Translations under genes and position numbers: made by a program
Notes under the pieces: generated by a model
Databases searched by the model: none
Seen by the model: the letters and a program-made list of their open reading frames with translations, nothing else
Told to the model about the DNA's origin: nothing
In this document: positions 1 to 12,767 of the stretch, in pieces
Numbering within the stretch: position 1 is the first letter of the stretch
How the letters are laid out: every line of letters begins with the position of its first letter
Source of the DNA: Mallotus nudiflorus
Taxonomy: Eukaryota > Streptophyta > Magnoliopsida > Malpighiales > Euphorbiaceae
DNA: 64,000 nt
Reading direction: 5' to 3'
NCBI GenBank assembly: GCA_947683625.1
Contig: CANTUR010000675.1
Span: 1,116,001 to 1,180,000, forward strand

Positions 1-42
1 AAGCATGCAAAAACTAACCAAAATCTGGCTGTTTGGATGCAG

Positions 43-167
43 CAAATCCCCTTGCATGGGTTTCTCCTGATGATTTTACAGATCTGCAGCTTGGTAGGCC
101 AGCATTTGCATCTCCAACATCCTTTCAGGCCCCAATTTCTGATCCATTTGATCGACCAGTAAAGCAG
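43..167 (+). CDS. Possible terminal exon of an unidentified gene
   Basis: From a GCAG acceptor-like site ending at 42, a frame stays open with a composition that looks coding: it reads NPLAW, then SPDDF, LGRPAF and PFDRPVKQ. It either ends at a donor-like CAG/GTGAAA at 167/168 or runs on to a TAA at 186-188. An in-frame stop at 15-17 means anything upstream must be joined by splicing. I do not recognise the product. It would converge on the decarboxylase gene that follows on the other strand. The minus-strand ORF across the same bases has a low-complexity, non-coding look. Seen: the open frame and the splice-like signals. Inferred: that this is an exon. Confidence 0.35.
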
Positions 168-189
168 GTGAAAAGAACACCTTGTTAAC

Positions 190-1183
190 ATATGTACAGC
201 AGTAAATTAGAATATTATTAGTGCAAATAGCAGTTCCAAGCTCCGTGGGACTTGGCAAAGATCTTTTTGGTGATTGAATTTGTATTCTGCCCCCATATTT
301 TGCTTTATTATACTTCAAGGTGTTTTTTCTTTTTCTGAACAAAGGCCTTCTATGAGCCTTAGAAAAGAAAGGGGGGAGTTTTTGTTGGAGGGGATGCATA
401 GGCCACAGATATACTCTTGATTGATCAATGATCATATCGAATGTGAAAATACAAAACTTATCGAATGTGAAAATACAAAACTATGTATGAGGAAATATAG
501 TTGTACTTTTTCATCCGACTCTTGATCAGGCAATCTTACCAGCCATCATGTATGAGTAACAACGAAATTATGAATATATATCACTTATATAAAAGGTTTT
601 TTTAAGACTCACTGGCGATGGCAAACAGTAGTTAACCATTTAGGTTCTGTAATATGAGAAATCAAGAGAAATAGAGCAAAATGAGCAATCAAGTAAGAGA
701 AATGAAAACACTAGAATCAAGGGTTCTATAGAACCACAAAATGGTGTAATACAAAAAGCTTTTATGGAGCGGCTTTGAATGGGAGAATACAAAGTGCTCT
801 GAGATCTTGAATCTTCTGATCAAAGTCTTCTACTACTGATGTTTTTCATATTCCCAAAATTTTTCTGTATGTTCTATTTTTGGCAAGAAGTATCAAAATA
901 CAGGGCACTGCAACTGTTATGTGAAAAATCTGCATGTATATGTCATTTCTGTTTTTGAGCATAGTGTATCTGTCATTTTGGTATGTGGGTATCTTACAAT
1001 TAAAATACCATAAAAATTTGACTAATTAATCCCAAAATATTGGCCTTTGCTGTTCGGTCGTCCCCTGATTCCCTAAATTACTCAATACTTTTCTTCAATG
1101 CCTTTGCCTCTACCTTTTCACTTTTTGCACTCTCGTAGCTCCATCAACTACAAACATTTAAGTGCACTTATATATGATTTTCA
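190..1183. other. Intergenic / 3' flank, no gene seen
   Basis: AT-rich sequence between the possible plus-strand exon and the stop codon of the decarboxylase gene. It probably holds both 3' untranslated regions. No domain, RNA gene or repeat was recognised. Confidence 0.6.
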
Positions 1184-3642
1184 TCACATATTGAAATTAC
1201 AGATGACAACGGAAGAGAGCAGAGGATCCGAAGCCCCACTGATTACTGCACCCTTCCTTCTAACATCTAGCAAATAATCCAAAGCCCTTTCTGTAATAGC
1301 CTCACCAGGAATCAGCACAGGGATCCCTGGTGGATATGGACATATGAGCTCGCCACATACCTCTCCAAGACTCTCCCTGATATTCACTCTCCTTTTCTCT
1401 GCAAAAAATGCTTCTCTTGGATTCAATCTCATGCAAATATCACTGAATGGTGGATACCCTCCATCCTTCATCCTGTCTTCTGCTGTTCCATTTTGCAAGA
1501 AGCAAGCCGATAATTCCTCTAGTCCTGATACCAGCCTCTGAACATGATCTTTACAAGTTCCAAGATTAATTGCAAATGTAATAGAATGGGTTCCAACAAG
1601 CTCAGCTATCACTTGATGATTCCTATATAAATAATCATCTGCTTCATAACCAGATAAACGAAGATGCCAAAAACCAATGGTAAGGCGCAAGGGATCAATG
1701 ACGGAAAATTCTGTGAGGCTTGGTCTCTCTAGCAAAGTAATACCTGGAATGTTTTTTATTAGAGTTTTTGCTTCAATAGCCAACTCCATTGCTTTATCGA
1801 AAATAGTTTCAGGATTTTCATCAATTTGAGCTCTAGCTGCATCCAAAGATGCTAAAAGTAGATAATTGGGACTTGTGCTTTGAAGGGTTTGAAGGCACCG
1901 ACAAATTCTGTCTCTATCCACGATGTTTCCTGACATGTGCAACATTGATGATTGAGTGAGAGAGCACAGAACTTTGTGAGTGGATTGTACTACCAGATCA
2001 GCATCCTGCTTCAAAGCTGAATGAGGCATCTGAGGATGAAATCCCAAGTGTGCTCCATGAGCCTCATCAACAATCAAAGGAATTCCCCAAGAATGACAAA
2101 CCTGTGAAACCTCGTTCAAGTTGCTGCATATACCATGGTAAGTAGGGGAAGTGACAAAAACTGCGGCTGCTTTCTGACCTTCCATCTCCAAGTCTTCAAT
2201 AGCTTTGTTCACCTGAAGTAACAGCCTGTCATAATGAATTGATGATTTTTCCATGGATAAAAATGAAAGAAATCCTAAAATACGGACTTCTTCTTCTTTT
2301 TTTTTTTTTTTTTTCTATTTCTTTAATTTCCAGATGTTCAAAGGTTCTAATGCTTTTTTTTTTTTTTAAATTTTTTAAACATAGCCATTGCAGGAACATA
2401 AAAACTTCGCTTACAAAATATGAAAGAAATACAATTTTTCTGTGATGATGAAAATGCTACAGATCACAGTCTACCATTTAATGTTATTAATCATCCATAT
2501 TGTTTCAAAGAATATTAGTAAATTAATAAACTAACCTGTGATGGAGTGACCCCGCCAGCAATGTCCCAATTATAATCATACTCGGGTATAATGTATTTAG
2601 GGATTGCTCCAGCCAATACCATAGCAGATGTGGCTGATAGATGGGAATTGCGAGGAAGAATTATATGTTCTCCAGGGGAACAAGTTGCCATTATTGCTGC
2701 TTGGATCCCACATGTAGTACCTCCAACAAGGAACCATGTTTCCTGTGATCCAAATAATTTGGAAGCTAGTATCTGTGCCTCTAAAATGGGTCCCTCAGGG
2801 GAAAAAAGGTTGTCTAGCTCTGGAAGCTCAGGTAGATCATGAATGAATGGCCTTAATCCAATGAGCTGCGATAATGAAGATGGTGCAGCACGCCCTCTAT
2901 TATGGCCAGGAAAGTGAAAACTTGCGGCATTTTGTGCAGCGGAAGCTTCCAATGCCCTGACCAAAGGAGGTGGCTTCTCGAGCTGAGTTACATGAGATTT
3001 GGAAATGATAGATTCTTCTATTGTATGTGGTCTGGTATTCTCTACCCGCTGTTTCTTTTTTGGTTCCAAAGCGCACTTTTCCTGCAAGACATTTCAAGAA
3101 TTAACTGAAAGCACAATAATTGAGGAATATTGAATTCCCCAAACAGAAATTAGACAATAAAGACGCTGATGAAATATTTGATGTGATTATAACATCAACA
3201 TAGAGGTTGAAGGAACCTAAGAGTGATGAGTGATAAAAATCTTCAACCACCATTTATGGTGAATATATGACACAAGGATGTGCAGAATTTGCATGTAGTT
3301 CATTAACCATTAAAATAACTGAAGCCCAAGTTTTTTCCTGGAGCATAAGCCCGAAAGTGATCAGCATTTGACAAAAAATAAAAATATTGGAAGAACAACA
3401 ACTATACAAGTGTATCCAATTCACAGAGTTTCTGGTTTTAATACCCGAGAAATAGAAATGCAAATCCCTCTTCTTTTGTTGGCAAAACCCAGGTGAAGAT
3501 TCTGCAAAAACATCAAGAAATTTTTTAATTATTAAAGAAAAGGATGATAATAGATGAAATTAAGCGACCTTTTCTCATGAATGGGAAAGAGAGAGAGAGT
3601 TACGGTATGGTGAAGTGTTGTGGGTGAAGAGATGCAACTCAT
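1184..3642 (-). CDS. Orn/Lys/Arg decarboxylase family protein, PLP-dependent, four exons, predicted plastid-targeted
   Basis: Fold-type I PLP enzyme resembling bacterial-type ornithine/lysine/arginine decarboxylases, which remove CO2 from a basic amino acid to give a di- or polyamine; the substrate cannot be told here. Minus-strand exons are 3642-3604, 3501-3445, 3081-2536 and 2212-1184, all phase 0 with GT/AG introns, giving 13+19+182+342 = 556 residues, close to the plant family length. Residues 1-32 (two mini-exons) are Ser/Thr/Arg rich with no Asp or Glu, as in chloroplast transit peptides. Family motifs follow: SFHFPGH near 86-92, DLPELPELD at 114-122, and a glycine/threonine phosphate-binding loop (GGTT) near 152-155. 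The pyridine-nitrogen Asp263 lies in DEAHGAH, the Schiff-base Lys294 in STHK, and PYPPGIPVLIPGE near the C terminus. No stop or frameshift was seen. The start is the first ATG, 39 bases before the first donor; the transit peptide assignment is inference. Confidence 0.93.
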
Positions 3643-6600
3643 TGTCGTTCCCTCTGTTATCCGCCCGCTCTATCTATCTATATTATCAGTGTTCACTTCG
3701 TTAAGGTTTTGCGGGAAAATGATACAAAGACCAAATGTCCAAATTCCACCCTCAACTTTGGGCCGAAGACTCAATTGGATCTCTATATATTTTTTTATCC
3801 CAATTAGAACTTTATGTATTAAATTTAACAAATTATATCATAAATCTTTTTCCTTCTTACAATATAGATCAGTAGTTTATCAAATGTGTGTGTAAAATAT
3901 GTCTTTTTTTTAATGCTCAAATGCTTTTTTTTTTAATACTTTCCCCTTACATCTTGCTCATCCCCTCTTCTTTTCTTTTCAAGAAAAAAAAAAACTCAAT
4001 ACTGTCTAGAAGTCATTTTAGCCTACAACCATACATTACATACTACTGCTCAATTTCCACCACCATTTTTCAGCCTAATAAAATCATACATATATTTACT
4101 AGAAGCTAAAAATAAATTAACAAAAAAGGAATAGGAAAAAATCTAATTTTTGAAGCAGGGCAAGAGAAAGAGATGTGGATAGAGCATACATATGGGATCT
4201 ATTAGTAGGTGAGAGAGAAGAAAGTAAGCTTCACTGGTCACACATGTTTTCTTTCCATTTTTTTATTCTGTTTTTATACTTCTAAAGTTAGCTCCTTTAT
4301 TAATTTTTCCTTTGCTTATTTATTATTCCTTTCAATTATATTGTCTTTTTAACACAGATCGATTGTTACTTATTTGTTTTTTTGTCTTTATTTCTTTTCA
4401 ATTTCTCCTTCTCTTTTCTCCTTTGGGTATGTTTTTTTTTTCTTTTTCTCTTGTTGATGTTTTGTTTGAATTGATGTTTAATAATTAGCTTAGATTTCCA
4501 ATTTTAATGATTTAAAAAGAAAAAAAAAACCATAAAGTATTAGGTGACACCCATAATCCTGCAGGTGAATGCTAATAAATTTTCAAATGATTAATGAACT
4601 TACAGTAGGTTTATTAATATTCACTTGAAGGTTCATTGACCTTTCATAAATATACAGATGAAGATCAATGAAATTATGTAAAAAAAAAATGCACAATTTT
4701 TTTATCTCGTATGCGTAATAATTTTTCATGTATATTACAATATAAACAACAGTCCATGATATAATAATTTATTAAATTTGGCTCAATTAGAAATTCATTG
4801 AAGTAATATCCAAATAATATTCAAAGCTTGTAAAATTAATTAATATTTAAAGATAATATGTAAATGTATAGTTGTATAGTAAAAAACGTCGATGTTCATT
4901 TTTCAATCTCTTCCTCTGTTTTTTCTTCCATTTGCCATCCGTAAACCGCCTTTTGCCTTCCCTCCTTTGCATCAACAAACGCCATATAAGAGCTCAAATT
5001 ACCTACTTTCAAATATGTATTAGGGCTGGCCTGACTCGCTCAAAACAGATAATAAAATATTTTGTTACGATAAAAGATTAAGAGATTAATAAAATATAAT
5101 AAAAATAAGAGACTCAATAAAATAAAATAAAATAAAATGTTAAATTTCAGGACTTCATGCACTTTATTTATGGCAAAAAGATCTTGCACTAATTCCTCAT
5201 CTTTTTTAGTCTGGCTATGAAGAGATCAACTGTCTCACTCCGTCTCTGTGTCCTTCAGAAATTTCAGCAACATAAATTTCTAGTTTCATCATTGTCATAA
5301 AATTGTCTTTTCATTTTTTTTTTGTCATGTGAGACCAAATTTAACCAAATTAAAAATTTTAATTCATAACTACGTTAAATGACTTGTATATAAATTAGAT
5401 AAATGTGATGAAAAAATATATAATTCATTTAGATTTATAATAATTTTAATTAGTAAAAAATTATAAAAATTGATTAGTTAAAATTAAAATTATAAGAATT
5501 TATTTAAATATATTTAAAAATAAAGAAACCAATCATATATTTTATTATCTATAATCTTAATTGAAGAATTCAATATATGTAAACAATAGGGATGTAATAT
5601 TTTTAACCCTGAAAATTATATCTTTTTTACATTTATATCCCACATAATTTCTTTTTTATAATTAAATTCTAGTGATAAGTATAAAAAAGTTTCTTATGGT
5701 TAGATACTTTTTTATTTAGAGCGTTATGATATTTTTTGTAACATTTAAGGGTGGTTTCATTCTACTTGTGTTTTAGTATCATACTCAGTAATATTGTTAA
5801 AAATATATGATATAATATTAAAAAATATGAATTTTTAATAGTAAAATTATTTACCAAGTAATATAGCATTAAACTAATTAAAGTGAATTCATAATAAATA
5901 AAAATAAGATATATTTTTAATTTTATTATGAATAAAAAGAAATAATTTTTAAAATAAATTTGTAATATTTTTAAAAGTATCTAAATGATTATATTGATGG
6001 TAAATCATATGTAAAACATTTATATTATTAAAATGAAATGTTATATTAAAGTTTTGTTACAAAATAATGACAATATTGGTTGATAGGGTATTAAAGTGTT
6101 AGAAAATGAAACACGCCTCTAGATATCACAAAAAAAAACTGTAGACTTTTAAGTGAAAATACATCTAATCGCAATATACTTTTTTGTATTTATCCCTAAA
6201 GATAAATTTTTGAAAGATTTTCCATTAGTTCTATTTAAAAATATAATTTTAATTAATATATTATAAAATAAATATTTGGATATACTTAATTAGTATGTCA
6301 ATGTTATGATTTATTTCAAATTTCAAATAATTATTAAATTCACTTGAATATGAATTAGATAAAAAAATTAAAAAATGTTTCTTTAAATTTGGATATTTTA
6401 CAACGATTATTTGAACAATCAATAAGTGAAAATATTTCTCTAATTAATAACCTTTTTTGTTATTATAAAATATAAATAATTTAAGATAAATGTTTCTCAT
6501 CTTTCAAAAAGTAATTCTTTTTATTTGCAAGATTTCTCATTGACAACATTTATGATATATAATCTTTAATTAGTTTTTGTTTATTTTTTCTAATTTATTT

Positions 6601-7300
6601 TTTGAGGAATTTGTTTTCAATTTATTTTTAATTTTCTAGAAGGTTCATATACTCTATGTATTGTGGATAGGTTCCATGTATTTCAAACAATAATTTATAG
6701 TTCCTGCACTATGAACTAAGTACATAATTATTGAACTAAATCAATTTCATTTAAATCAAGAATTCAATTGAAATCATTTTAATTAAATTATTGATATATG
6801 AAAAGATTTTAATAAAACTAATAATTTAGAAAAAATATTCATTTAATTTTTCAAAATTTTGATGTTATTTTAATGAATTATTTGAATATTATGAAAATTA
6901 AAATGATTAATTAAGTCAAAATAAAAATGTTATTTATAATAAATAATAAAAATATTATTTATTGAAATATCAAAAATAAAATATTTTTTAGTTTTAGGAC
7001 TCAAAAATAAAAAAAAAAAGGTTAATTTAAGGGTTGTTAGGCACTAGAGAAAACCTTTTTTTTTTTTTTTGAAACATATGGAATTTAATTATAAAAAAAA
7101 TTATAGGAATTAATTATAAAAATAATATAATTTATAAGACTAAAAGTGTTGTTATCCCAAAGAAAAAAATATAAGGATTGAAAAAGCATGCAAAGAAGTG
7201 TATGGGGACTCAATAAAAAAATTATAAGTAAAAGTGAAAATTTTTAGTTCTAAAATTTTTATTAATTTTACAATTAAATAATATAAGTGTTTCCCTCTAA
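3643..7300. other. AT-rich intergenic region upstream of the decarboxylase gene
   Basis: Holds the promoter side of the decarboxylase gene (minus strand, just above 3642), then about 3.6 kb of AT-rich sequence with poly-A and poly-T runs. The short ORFs here show no recognisable domain. I see no gene. Confidence 0.6.
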
Positions 7301-7309
7301 TGCTTAAAC

Positions 7310-8345
7310 TGTGAAGACGAGCGTGTTAGGTATGTAAGGTACACCAACCAATTTAAATATCCAACTTCTAACAAACTATTAGATATAAATTTAAAGATCT
7401 AAACCTACAGGTTTTTTAACTACTTGTACATTAGCTATATTTAACTAATGCTGCTTGAAAAGTAAATTTAGAGAAATAAAGATTTGATGGAAAAGTTAGA
7501 AAATCAAAGGGAATTAATGCAAAAAACTAATGAATTTGTAGAAAAATAGTTAAGAATCATTGTAAAATGAAATTTTTTTGTGTGAGTTGTAGGAAATAAC
7601 TATAAAATTGTAAAGAAAAAACTTTGATTGCATTAAACATGAAAAATAACAAATGAGTTTGGAATGACAAAGTACAAAAGAGAACTAAAATTAAAGGAAA
7701 CTAAAATTGAAAATAAATTGCTTGATTGATCTTATTGGAACTATGTATTGTTCTATGGTTAATTGGTTGTCGGTCATTACTCTCTCAATTTGTTCTATTG
7801 TAGAGGCTCCCTTTATTATCTCCATGATAATAATTGCTTCTTAATTAGCTCTTCTACTAGACAATTCTACTTGCTTCACTCTTTACATATTTCTCCCTCA
7901 ATTTCTCCACTTCGATACTCCACTTAGCAGTAGCTCCCATATTAAACAACTTCATTAAGTTAGATTTCCACCACGTAGCTCGCTTTACCATGATGACTTA
8001 GGGGGTTACATGGTTTTTTTTTTTATTATTAGTTTTCCTATTTAGATAAATTTAATAAGGAAGAATTTCATATTTTAATTAGGATTTTATTTTTATTCCT
8101 ACCTTAATTACAATTAGACTTTCCGACCTTATTAAAGATTTTATTTTATTTCTTAATTAACTAGGGTTGGTGGATTGTGCCACTCTATAAATAGGTGGCT
8201 TGTTCTTTCATAAATCATCTAATGAATAATGCAAGATTTTTCTCAATTTTTTCTTATGTTTATGTGTTGAAACTTGTTTATTTTCCTTTAAGGCTTAGTC
8301 ATGTACTAACCCTGTCTATTTTAACACTTGTTCGTTGCGTCACAT
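7310..8345. repeat. Dispersed LTR-like repeat, copy 1
   Basis: The stretch about 7380-7990 matches about 24,510-25,070 by eye in the same orientation. Shared landmarks include GGAAATAACTATAAAATTG, the phrase around the GCTCC...ACTTGCT boxes, and CTCCACTTAGNAGTAGCTCCC. Downstream, at about 8190, is a TATAAATA box followed by the kind of leader seen in plant LTRs. The opening GTGTTAGGTATGTAAGGT also resembles 21,970-22,010. Probably part of an old LTR element; no coding domain identifies the family. Confidence 0.55.
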
Positions 8346-8649
8346 GATGCCTAACTTGATTCCCCAATTACCAATTTCTCTATTAAGTAGATAATTTTCA
8401 TTAGATCACTACTTTCTACCAACTACTTTATCCACTTGATAACAACTACAAATAAGTAACTAATTAATTAATTAATTATTTTGGGCCTATATCATTTGTG
8501 AACATTGGATGTTAAAAAAAAAATCAAAATATAGTGCAAAAATATGCCCCTTCCATATAAAGGGTTTGTAAAGTCTACTTATATGCATTAAAAATCCAAC
8601 CTTTAAACTGCACTTGATATCAAAAAGGTCATCCTTAAAAATTCTCTTT

Positions 8650-8910
8650 ATTGAATTTGACTATAAATTTTAGAATATGGAATCCTTGCTATGGAGAGAA
8701 ATTTTGAAGAGAATCCTTATTTTAAAGAGAACCCTTATGAAAATAAACTTGTAAAGTTCTTTGCTTTTGAAGGAAAAATTGAAGAGAATCATTGTAGATA
8801 ATTTTGAGATAGAGATCCTTATTGGATAACCTTCGCAAAGAGCCCTACTTATAAAGAAAATAATTGAAAAGAATCCTTGCAGAGCCTTATAGAAAACTCA
8901 TTTGAAATTT
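8650..8910. repeat. Degenerate short repeats (GAAGAGAATCCTT type)
   Basis: Variants of GAAGAGAATCCTT recur about five times (near 8695, 8712, 8772, 8805 and 8868) with irregular spacing. They look like an eroded minisatellite within retroelement debris. No function can be assigned. Confidence 0.4.
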
Positions 8911-9059
8911 TTTAACAAGTTCAAAAATATATTTAAAATTTTTCTTTTTTTATTTAAATTATCATCTTGACAAAATTTCATTCTAAATCAAATAAATTCA
9001 AATTAAAGAAATCATAATAACTTAATAAGTAAAATAACATAGACTCGTAATAAATCATA

Positions 9060-9530
9060 TTACTTTACCCATTACTAGGTCAATCATCACTATCCTGTGA
9101 ATGTTCAATTCCCTTATTAGAAATTATTGCTCTTTCAACTCATAATCCATCACAAATTTCACCTATTATGTCTGTTTTGGTGAGCATTCTCTCACCAACA
9201 ATTATGGTTGAGGCTTCCATCATTAAATTGATCTCCTACTATGCTACCAACGACCTCCTCTCAATCTACTTCCATACCAACTCTTACATTAGTGACAATA
9301 GTTACTTTAGACACTTCATTAGCTATTCTAACTCTTACCATGATGTTGCCAACCCTTGCAACTGCTCTCTCTCCAATGATGAAGACACCCTCAAGCTTGG
9401 ACAAACTTGCGATTACTCCATTTAGTGAAGATCTAATTATTGCCTATTTGTTAATGAGTAAATCAATGACATTAAGCTCTCCTTCACTACACACAACATT
9501 GCCTAGGTCTACTATGTTCCATTGCTAGTT
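9060..9530 (+). other. Ser/Thr/Pro-rich coding-like relic, unidentified
   Basis: Two overlapping frames (9168-9425 and 9241-9528) are open. The second is rich in Ser, Thr, Leu and Pro (TLATALSPMMKTPSS, for example). The region looks like a decayed low-complexity segment of a retroelement protein, but no domain is visible and I cannot assign it. Confidence 0.25.
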
Positions 9531-10079
9531 AGCTAAGCCATTGAGATCTTGTAAAGAATGACAAGTCTCTATTTTCCTTTTTCTTATTTCCAACTTTGCA
9601 CTGATTTTAATGCACATGTTTTTGTTTGTTTTTGTTTATTTGATTTTTATAGGTATAATCGACATTTAACATGATACTTTTTGCAAGTTTCATGGGAGCA
9701 TTGACACTATAGTGGATTTCTTTTTATTCTCTTTGATAATTTATTTGATCTAGAATTACTTATGTTCTTTGTTGTGATTAGTTCTCTATTAGAACTTAGA
9801 AAACAAAAATACCAATTAATATGTAGATAAAGTGGCCAACAAGCCTACCTTATTTTATTGAAAAACTATAACAATATTAACAATGTAATAGGCCCTAAGG
9901 ACTATACATAGAAAAAACTCTCTCAATAGTTATAGTTCGGTTTTACATCACTTACTATGATAAAAGTTTTCCCTATATAGTTGTGATGCCAACCTTACAT
10001 TATAATCCTAATTTTTCCATCATTTTGCATATACTAGGAAATTATTTCCTTAAACAATGCCTATTGATGCTCCTTTTGT

Positions 10080-10560
10080 GTGGTTCTCTATCTAAGCACA
10101 CTAACTAATATACATTTCCTTCCAAAACCTATGAACTTTAAAAGGTTACTCCCACTTAAAAGATCTTTTTTTTGTATTATTCATCTTTTGCATCAATTAG
10201 CAAAATCACTTTTAAAACTAGGTCCTCCTCTTCAAATATTTAATTTCTCACTTTATTATTATAAATCCTATATATTTTCTTTTTAATTAGGTTACTTAAA
10301 GCTTGTATTTGCTTTTTAACTTTAAGCTCCTCCTCCTTAGACATTCTCGTTGGTGGTTGTGATAAAGCTTGTAATCTATTTAACTTAGTAGTTAATGTCC
10401 CATAAAATTCTCTATAGTATAGGCAGCTCCTTATAACTCCAGACTAAATGACCTTTGAATTTTGTAAGGACATTAATTGTTTGCTCCTTTAGATCATCTA
10501 ACAAAAGAGAACTAACAAAGGTCGTCCTTAGTTCTTTGGGAAAATAAAATAGGTTTATAA
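10080..10560 (-). pseudogene. Ty3/gypsy pol relic (RT N-terminal edge and integrase tail)
   Basis: Read on the minus strand, about 10,520-10,415 gives a segment ending VWSYKELP, like the FAWSY.DMP block just before RT in Tat-type gypsy elements. About 10,330-10,150 gives IYRIYNNKVRN followed by EEEDLVLK, which matches the integrase C-terminal tail of the same lineage (RAYDKKV...GDLVLK). RT, RNase H and the integrase core between these blocks are missing, so this is an internally deleted relic with several stops. Family assignment rests on these two short blocks only. Confidence 0.45.
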
Positions 10561-11044
10561 TATTTGATTTAGTATCCTTAAATTTTAAGGAGCTTTTTTT
10601 AGGTCTTGTATCTAAATCTCCTATTATTCTTCACACTCCCAATTAGGATCTTCTTTAAATATTAACGTTGAAGCTTATTTTTAGAGACATAAGGTTGGTA
10701 GAATGGTTGTGTCACACCCTATATCTTTACTATTTGAATACCCTAAGTCTTTATGTAGCATATATTAGTATTAATATGTTAAACAAAGACTTATGGTATT
10801 TAAATAGTAAAGATGTAGGGTGTTATAGGTTGACTCCTTAGTTGATTCATTCTAGCTTCCTTAACTATAATGGCCTTCAAGTCTTTTATTGGATGGATCA
10901 CTCCTACATCATGAACTCTATGTTTGGAAATAGGATTATTAACACTATTACTTTGATAAAGGAGCATCAACCTTTTATTGGTTTGATCTTCTGGAGTTTC
11001 CCTATTGGAATTAGTTTTTTCCTCATTTTTATGAGATAGGGAGT

Positions 11045-12222
11045 TGAAAGAGGCCCAAAAAGGAGGGTGAATAGGGTAAATTGAAAAATTAAGGCAAGAT
11101 TGGAGCCTTAAAAAAAAGTTAGAAGAGAAGTTAAGATGGAAAGTAGAAGAAGAACATAAGAACGCCAATATTTAAGGAGCTTAATTCATAAATGAATCTA
11201 TGTCTCCATTTAACTTATCCTCAAGTTAGGATTTTTAACACCCATACCAATCTTATTCATCAAGATTGTGTTTTACAAGATTTTTAGGATCAATTCTAAC
11301 CTTACAACAATAATGAGCTTTTGAAGGCTAAGATCTAACCAAATAATCAATCATAAATTTTTTAGGCTTACACTTAAACCAAACTCACTAGCATTAACTC
11401 CTCACTTCCCTTAATTCAACCCAAAAAAGAAGATGAAAAAGAGAGCTAATCTAGCATACACTTAATCACTCAAAATACAAAGAGAGTTTTTGAATAGAGA
11501 AAATGCTTATGAGTATTTCTAAGAATTCAATGAGTTCAATAACCTTCCCTCATGTCAAATGAAGTTCTAAAGCTGAATTATATTAATTGAGGGTGGAATT
11601 TTATTATTGAAGATCATTAAATGCTTCCCCAAGCTTTTTTACCTTTATTAATTAATTTTTAGCTTTTCACAGTCAATGTGCTACTCATGGTTGTGAGGGC
11701 ATGCTTCAGTCAATGTGTTGCTCATGGTCGTGAGGGCATGCTTTAGTCAATGTGCCAGTCACAGTCATGAGGGCATGCTTCAGTCATGAGGGTTGAATGT
11801 TTTGACCGTTAGAGGTTGAACTAGCTGTTGGAGCTTGTTTGGCTGTCCCTCATGATTGTGATCTACTCATGATGGTCGATCGTGAGTGATGCAAACTTGT
11901 TTGCTTATTTTTTGGATTCTTTAGGGATTTGCTCATAAGCCTCCTCACAACCTGAAGGGTGGCTCATGAGGAGCAGTATGTGCTTTTAAATTTTGACCTT
12001 TATTGCTTCCTTTCACACCCAAATGACTTATGCATTTGTATAACCTTTAGTCCATCATAAATTGTCATACAAAGGCTCTTAAAAAGAGCTCTACAATTCT
12101 TTAACCTTGAATGATGTCATAGTCTTTAAAAGTACAATCCTTCACACTTAATAGAGATGATTAGTACTTCAAATTATTTATCAAAGTTAAAATCAAAGGG
12201 TTAATCATGCAAATGGTCAACA
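11045..12222 (-). repeat. S1 3' LTR
   Basis: Matches 20,235-21,394 over its full length in the same orientation. In element sense it starts TGTTGACCATTTGCATG and ends GGGCCTCTTTCA. Positions 11,684-11,886 carry the family's palindromic repeats (next entries). Divergence from the 5' LTR is substantial, so the insertion is old. Confidence 0.87.
11684..11886. repeat. Palindrome cluster in S1 3' LTR (consensus CTCACGATCGTGAG)
   Basis: Variants such as CTCATGGTTGTGAG (11,684), CTCATGGTCGTGAG (11,721) and GTCACAGTCATGAG (11,758) lie exactly 37 bp apart. Further copies lie at 11,849, 11,866 and 11,873-11,886 (TGGTCGATCGTGAG). All decay from one 14-bp palindrome centred on CGATCG, with differences mainly C to T or G to A. 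The same word occurs in the S1 5' LTR and in the ORF3 leader. Confidence 0.75.
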
Positions 12223-12240
12223 ATCTCCCTTTTTTTTGAC
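12223..12240 (-). promoter_or_regulatory. S1 polypurine tract
   Basis: On the minus strand an A run followed by GGGAGAT sits directly before the 3' LTR start TGTTGACC. This is the expected site for plus-strand DNA priming and it fixes the element's orientation. Confidence 0.75.
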
Positions 12241-12454
12241 TTTGACAATCAATTTGATCAAATAAATAATAGTATGTCTATGTGTTATAGTGGAAACATC
12301 CTATTATAAAGTTAATTATTACAATGTAGCAAAATATATGATGGATTGCCTCCCTTTTAATGTATATAATACTTCTAAAGATAATTTGCATTATAGGTGC
12401 ATATATTGCATGATTTATGTATATTGCATTGTAACTTAAATTAAAATGAATAAA

Positions 12455-12635
12455 TAAAAAATTTTGAGTTGTAATAAACATAAACATATAATATTAAAAG
12501 AAAAACATAAAAAAAAACTTTGAGTTGCAATAAACATAAACATATAATATTAAAAGGGAAACATCACATATATAATATTAAAAAGGAAATATCACCTATA
12601 TAATATTAAAAGGGAAACATCACATAATACTCATA
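12455..12635. repeat. AT-rich tandem repeats in S1 3' untranslated region
   Basis: The phrase GAGTTGTAATAAACATAAAC and its continuation recur about 60 bp apart. A unit of about 29 bp containing TATAATATTAAAAGGGAAAC then repeats about three times. They lie between ORF3 and the 3' LTR. Confidence 0.65.
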
Positions 12636-12767
12636 ACAAAGACACACAATACAATCTTCTCCTTTTTTATCAAAGAGCAAAAAGAGGGAAGAAACTAAAC
12701 AAAGATAAGCTTAAGGAAATTATAAAGTTATAGTCCAAACAAACTAAAACAATCCAAGCTAAACAAT

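Noticed and set aside
76..435. 119-codon minus-strand ORF at the left edge
   Set aside because: No recognisable domain, and it overlaps the more coding-like plus-strand exon.
2591..2842. Plus-strand ORFs within the decarboxylase gene (also at 1344 and 2902)
   Set aside because: Shadows of the minus-strand coding exons.
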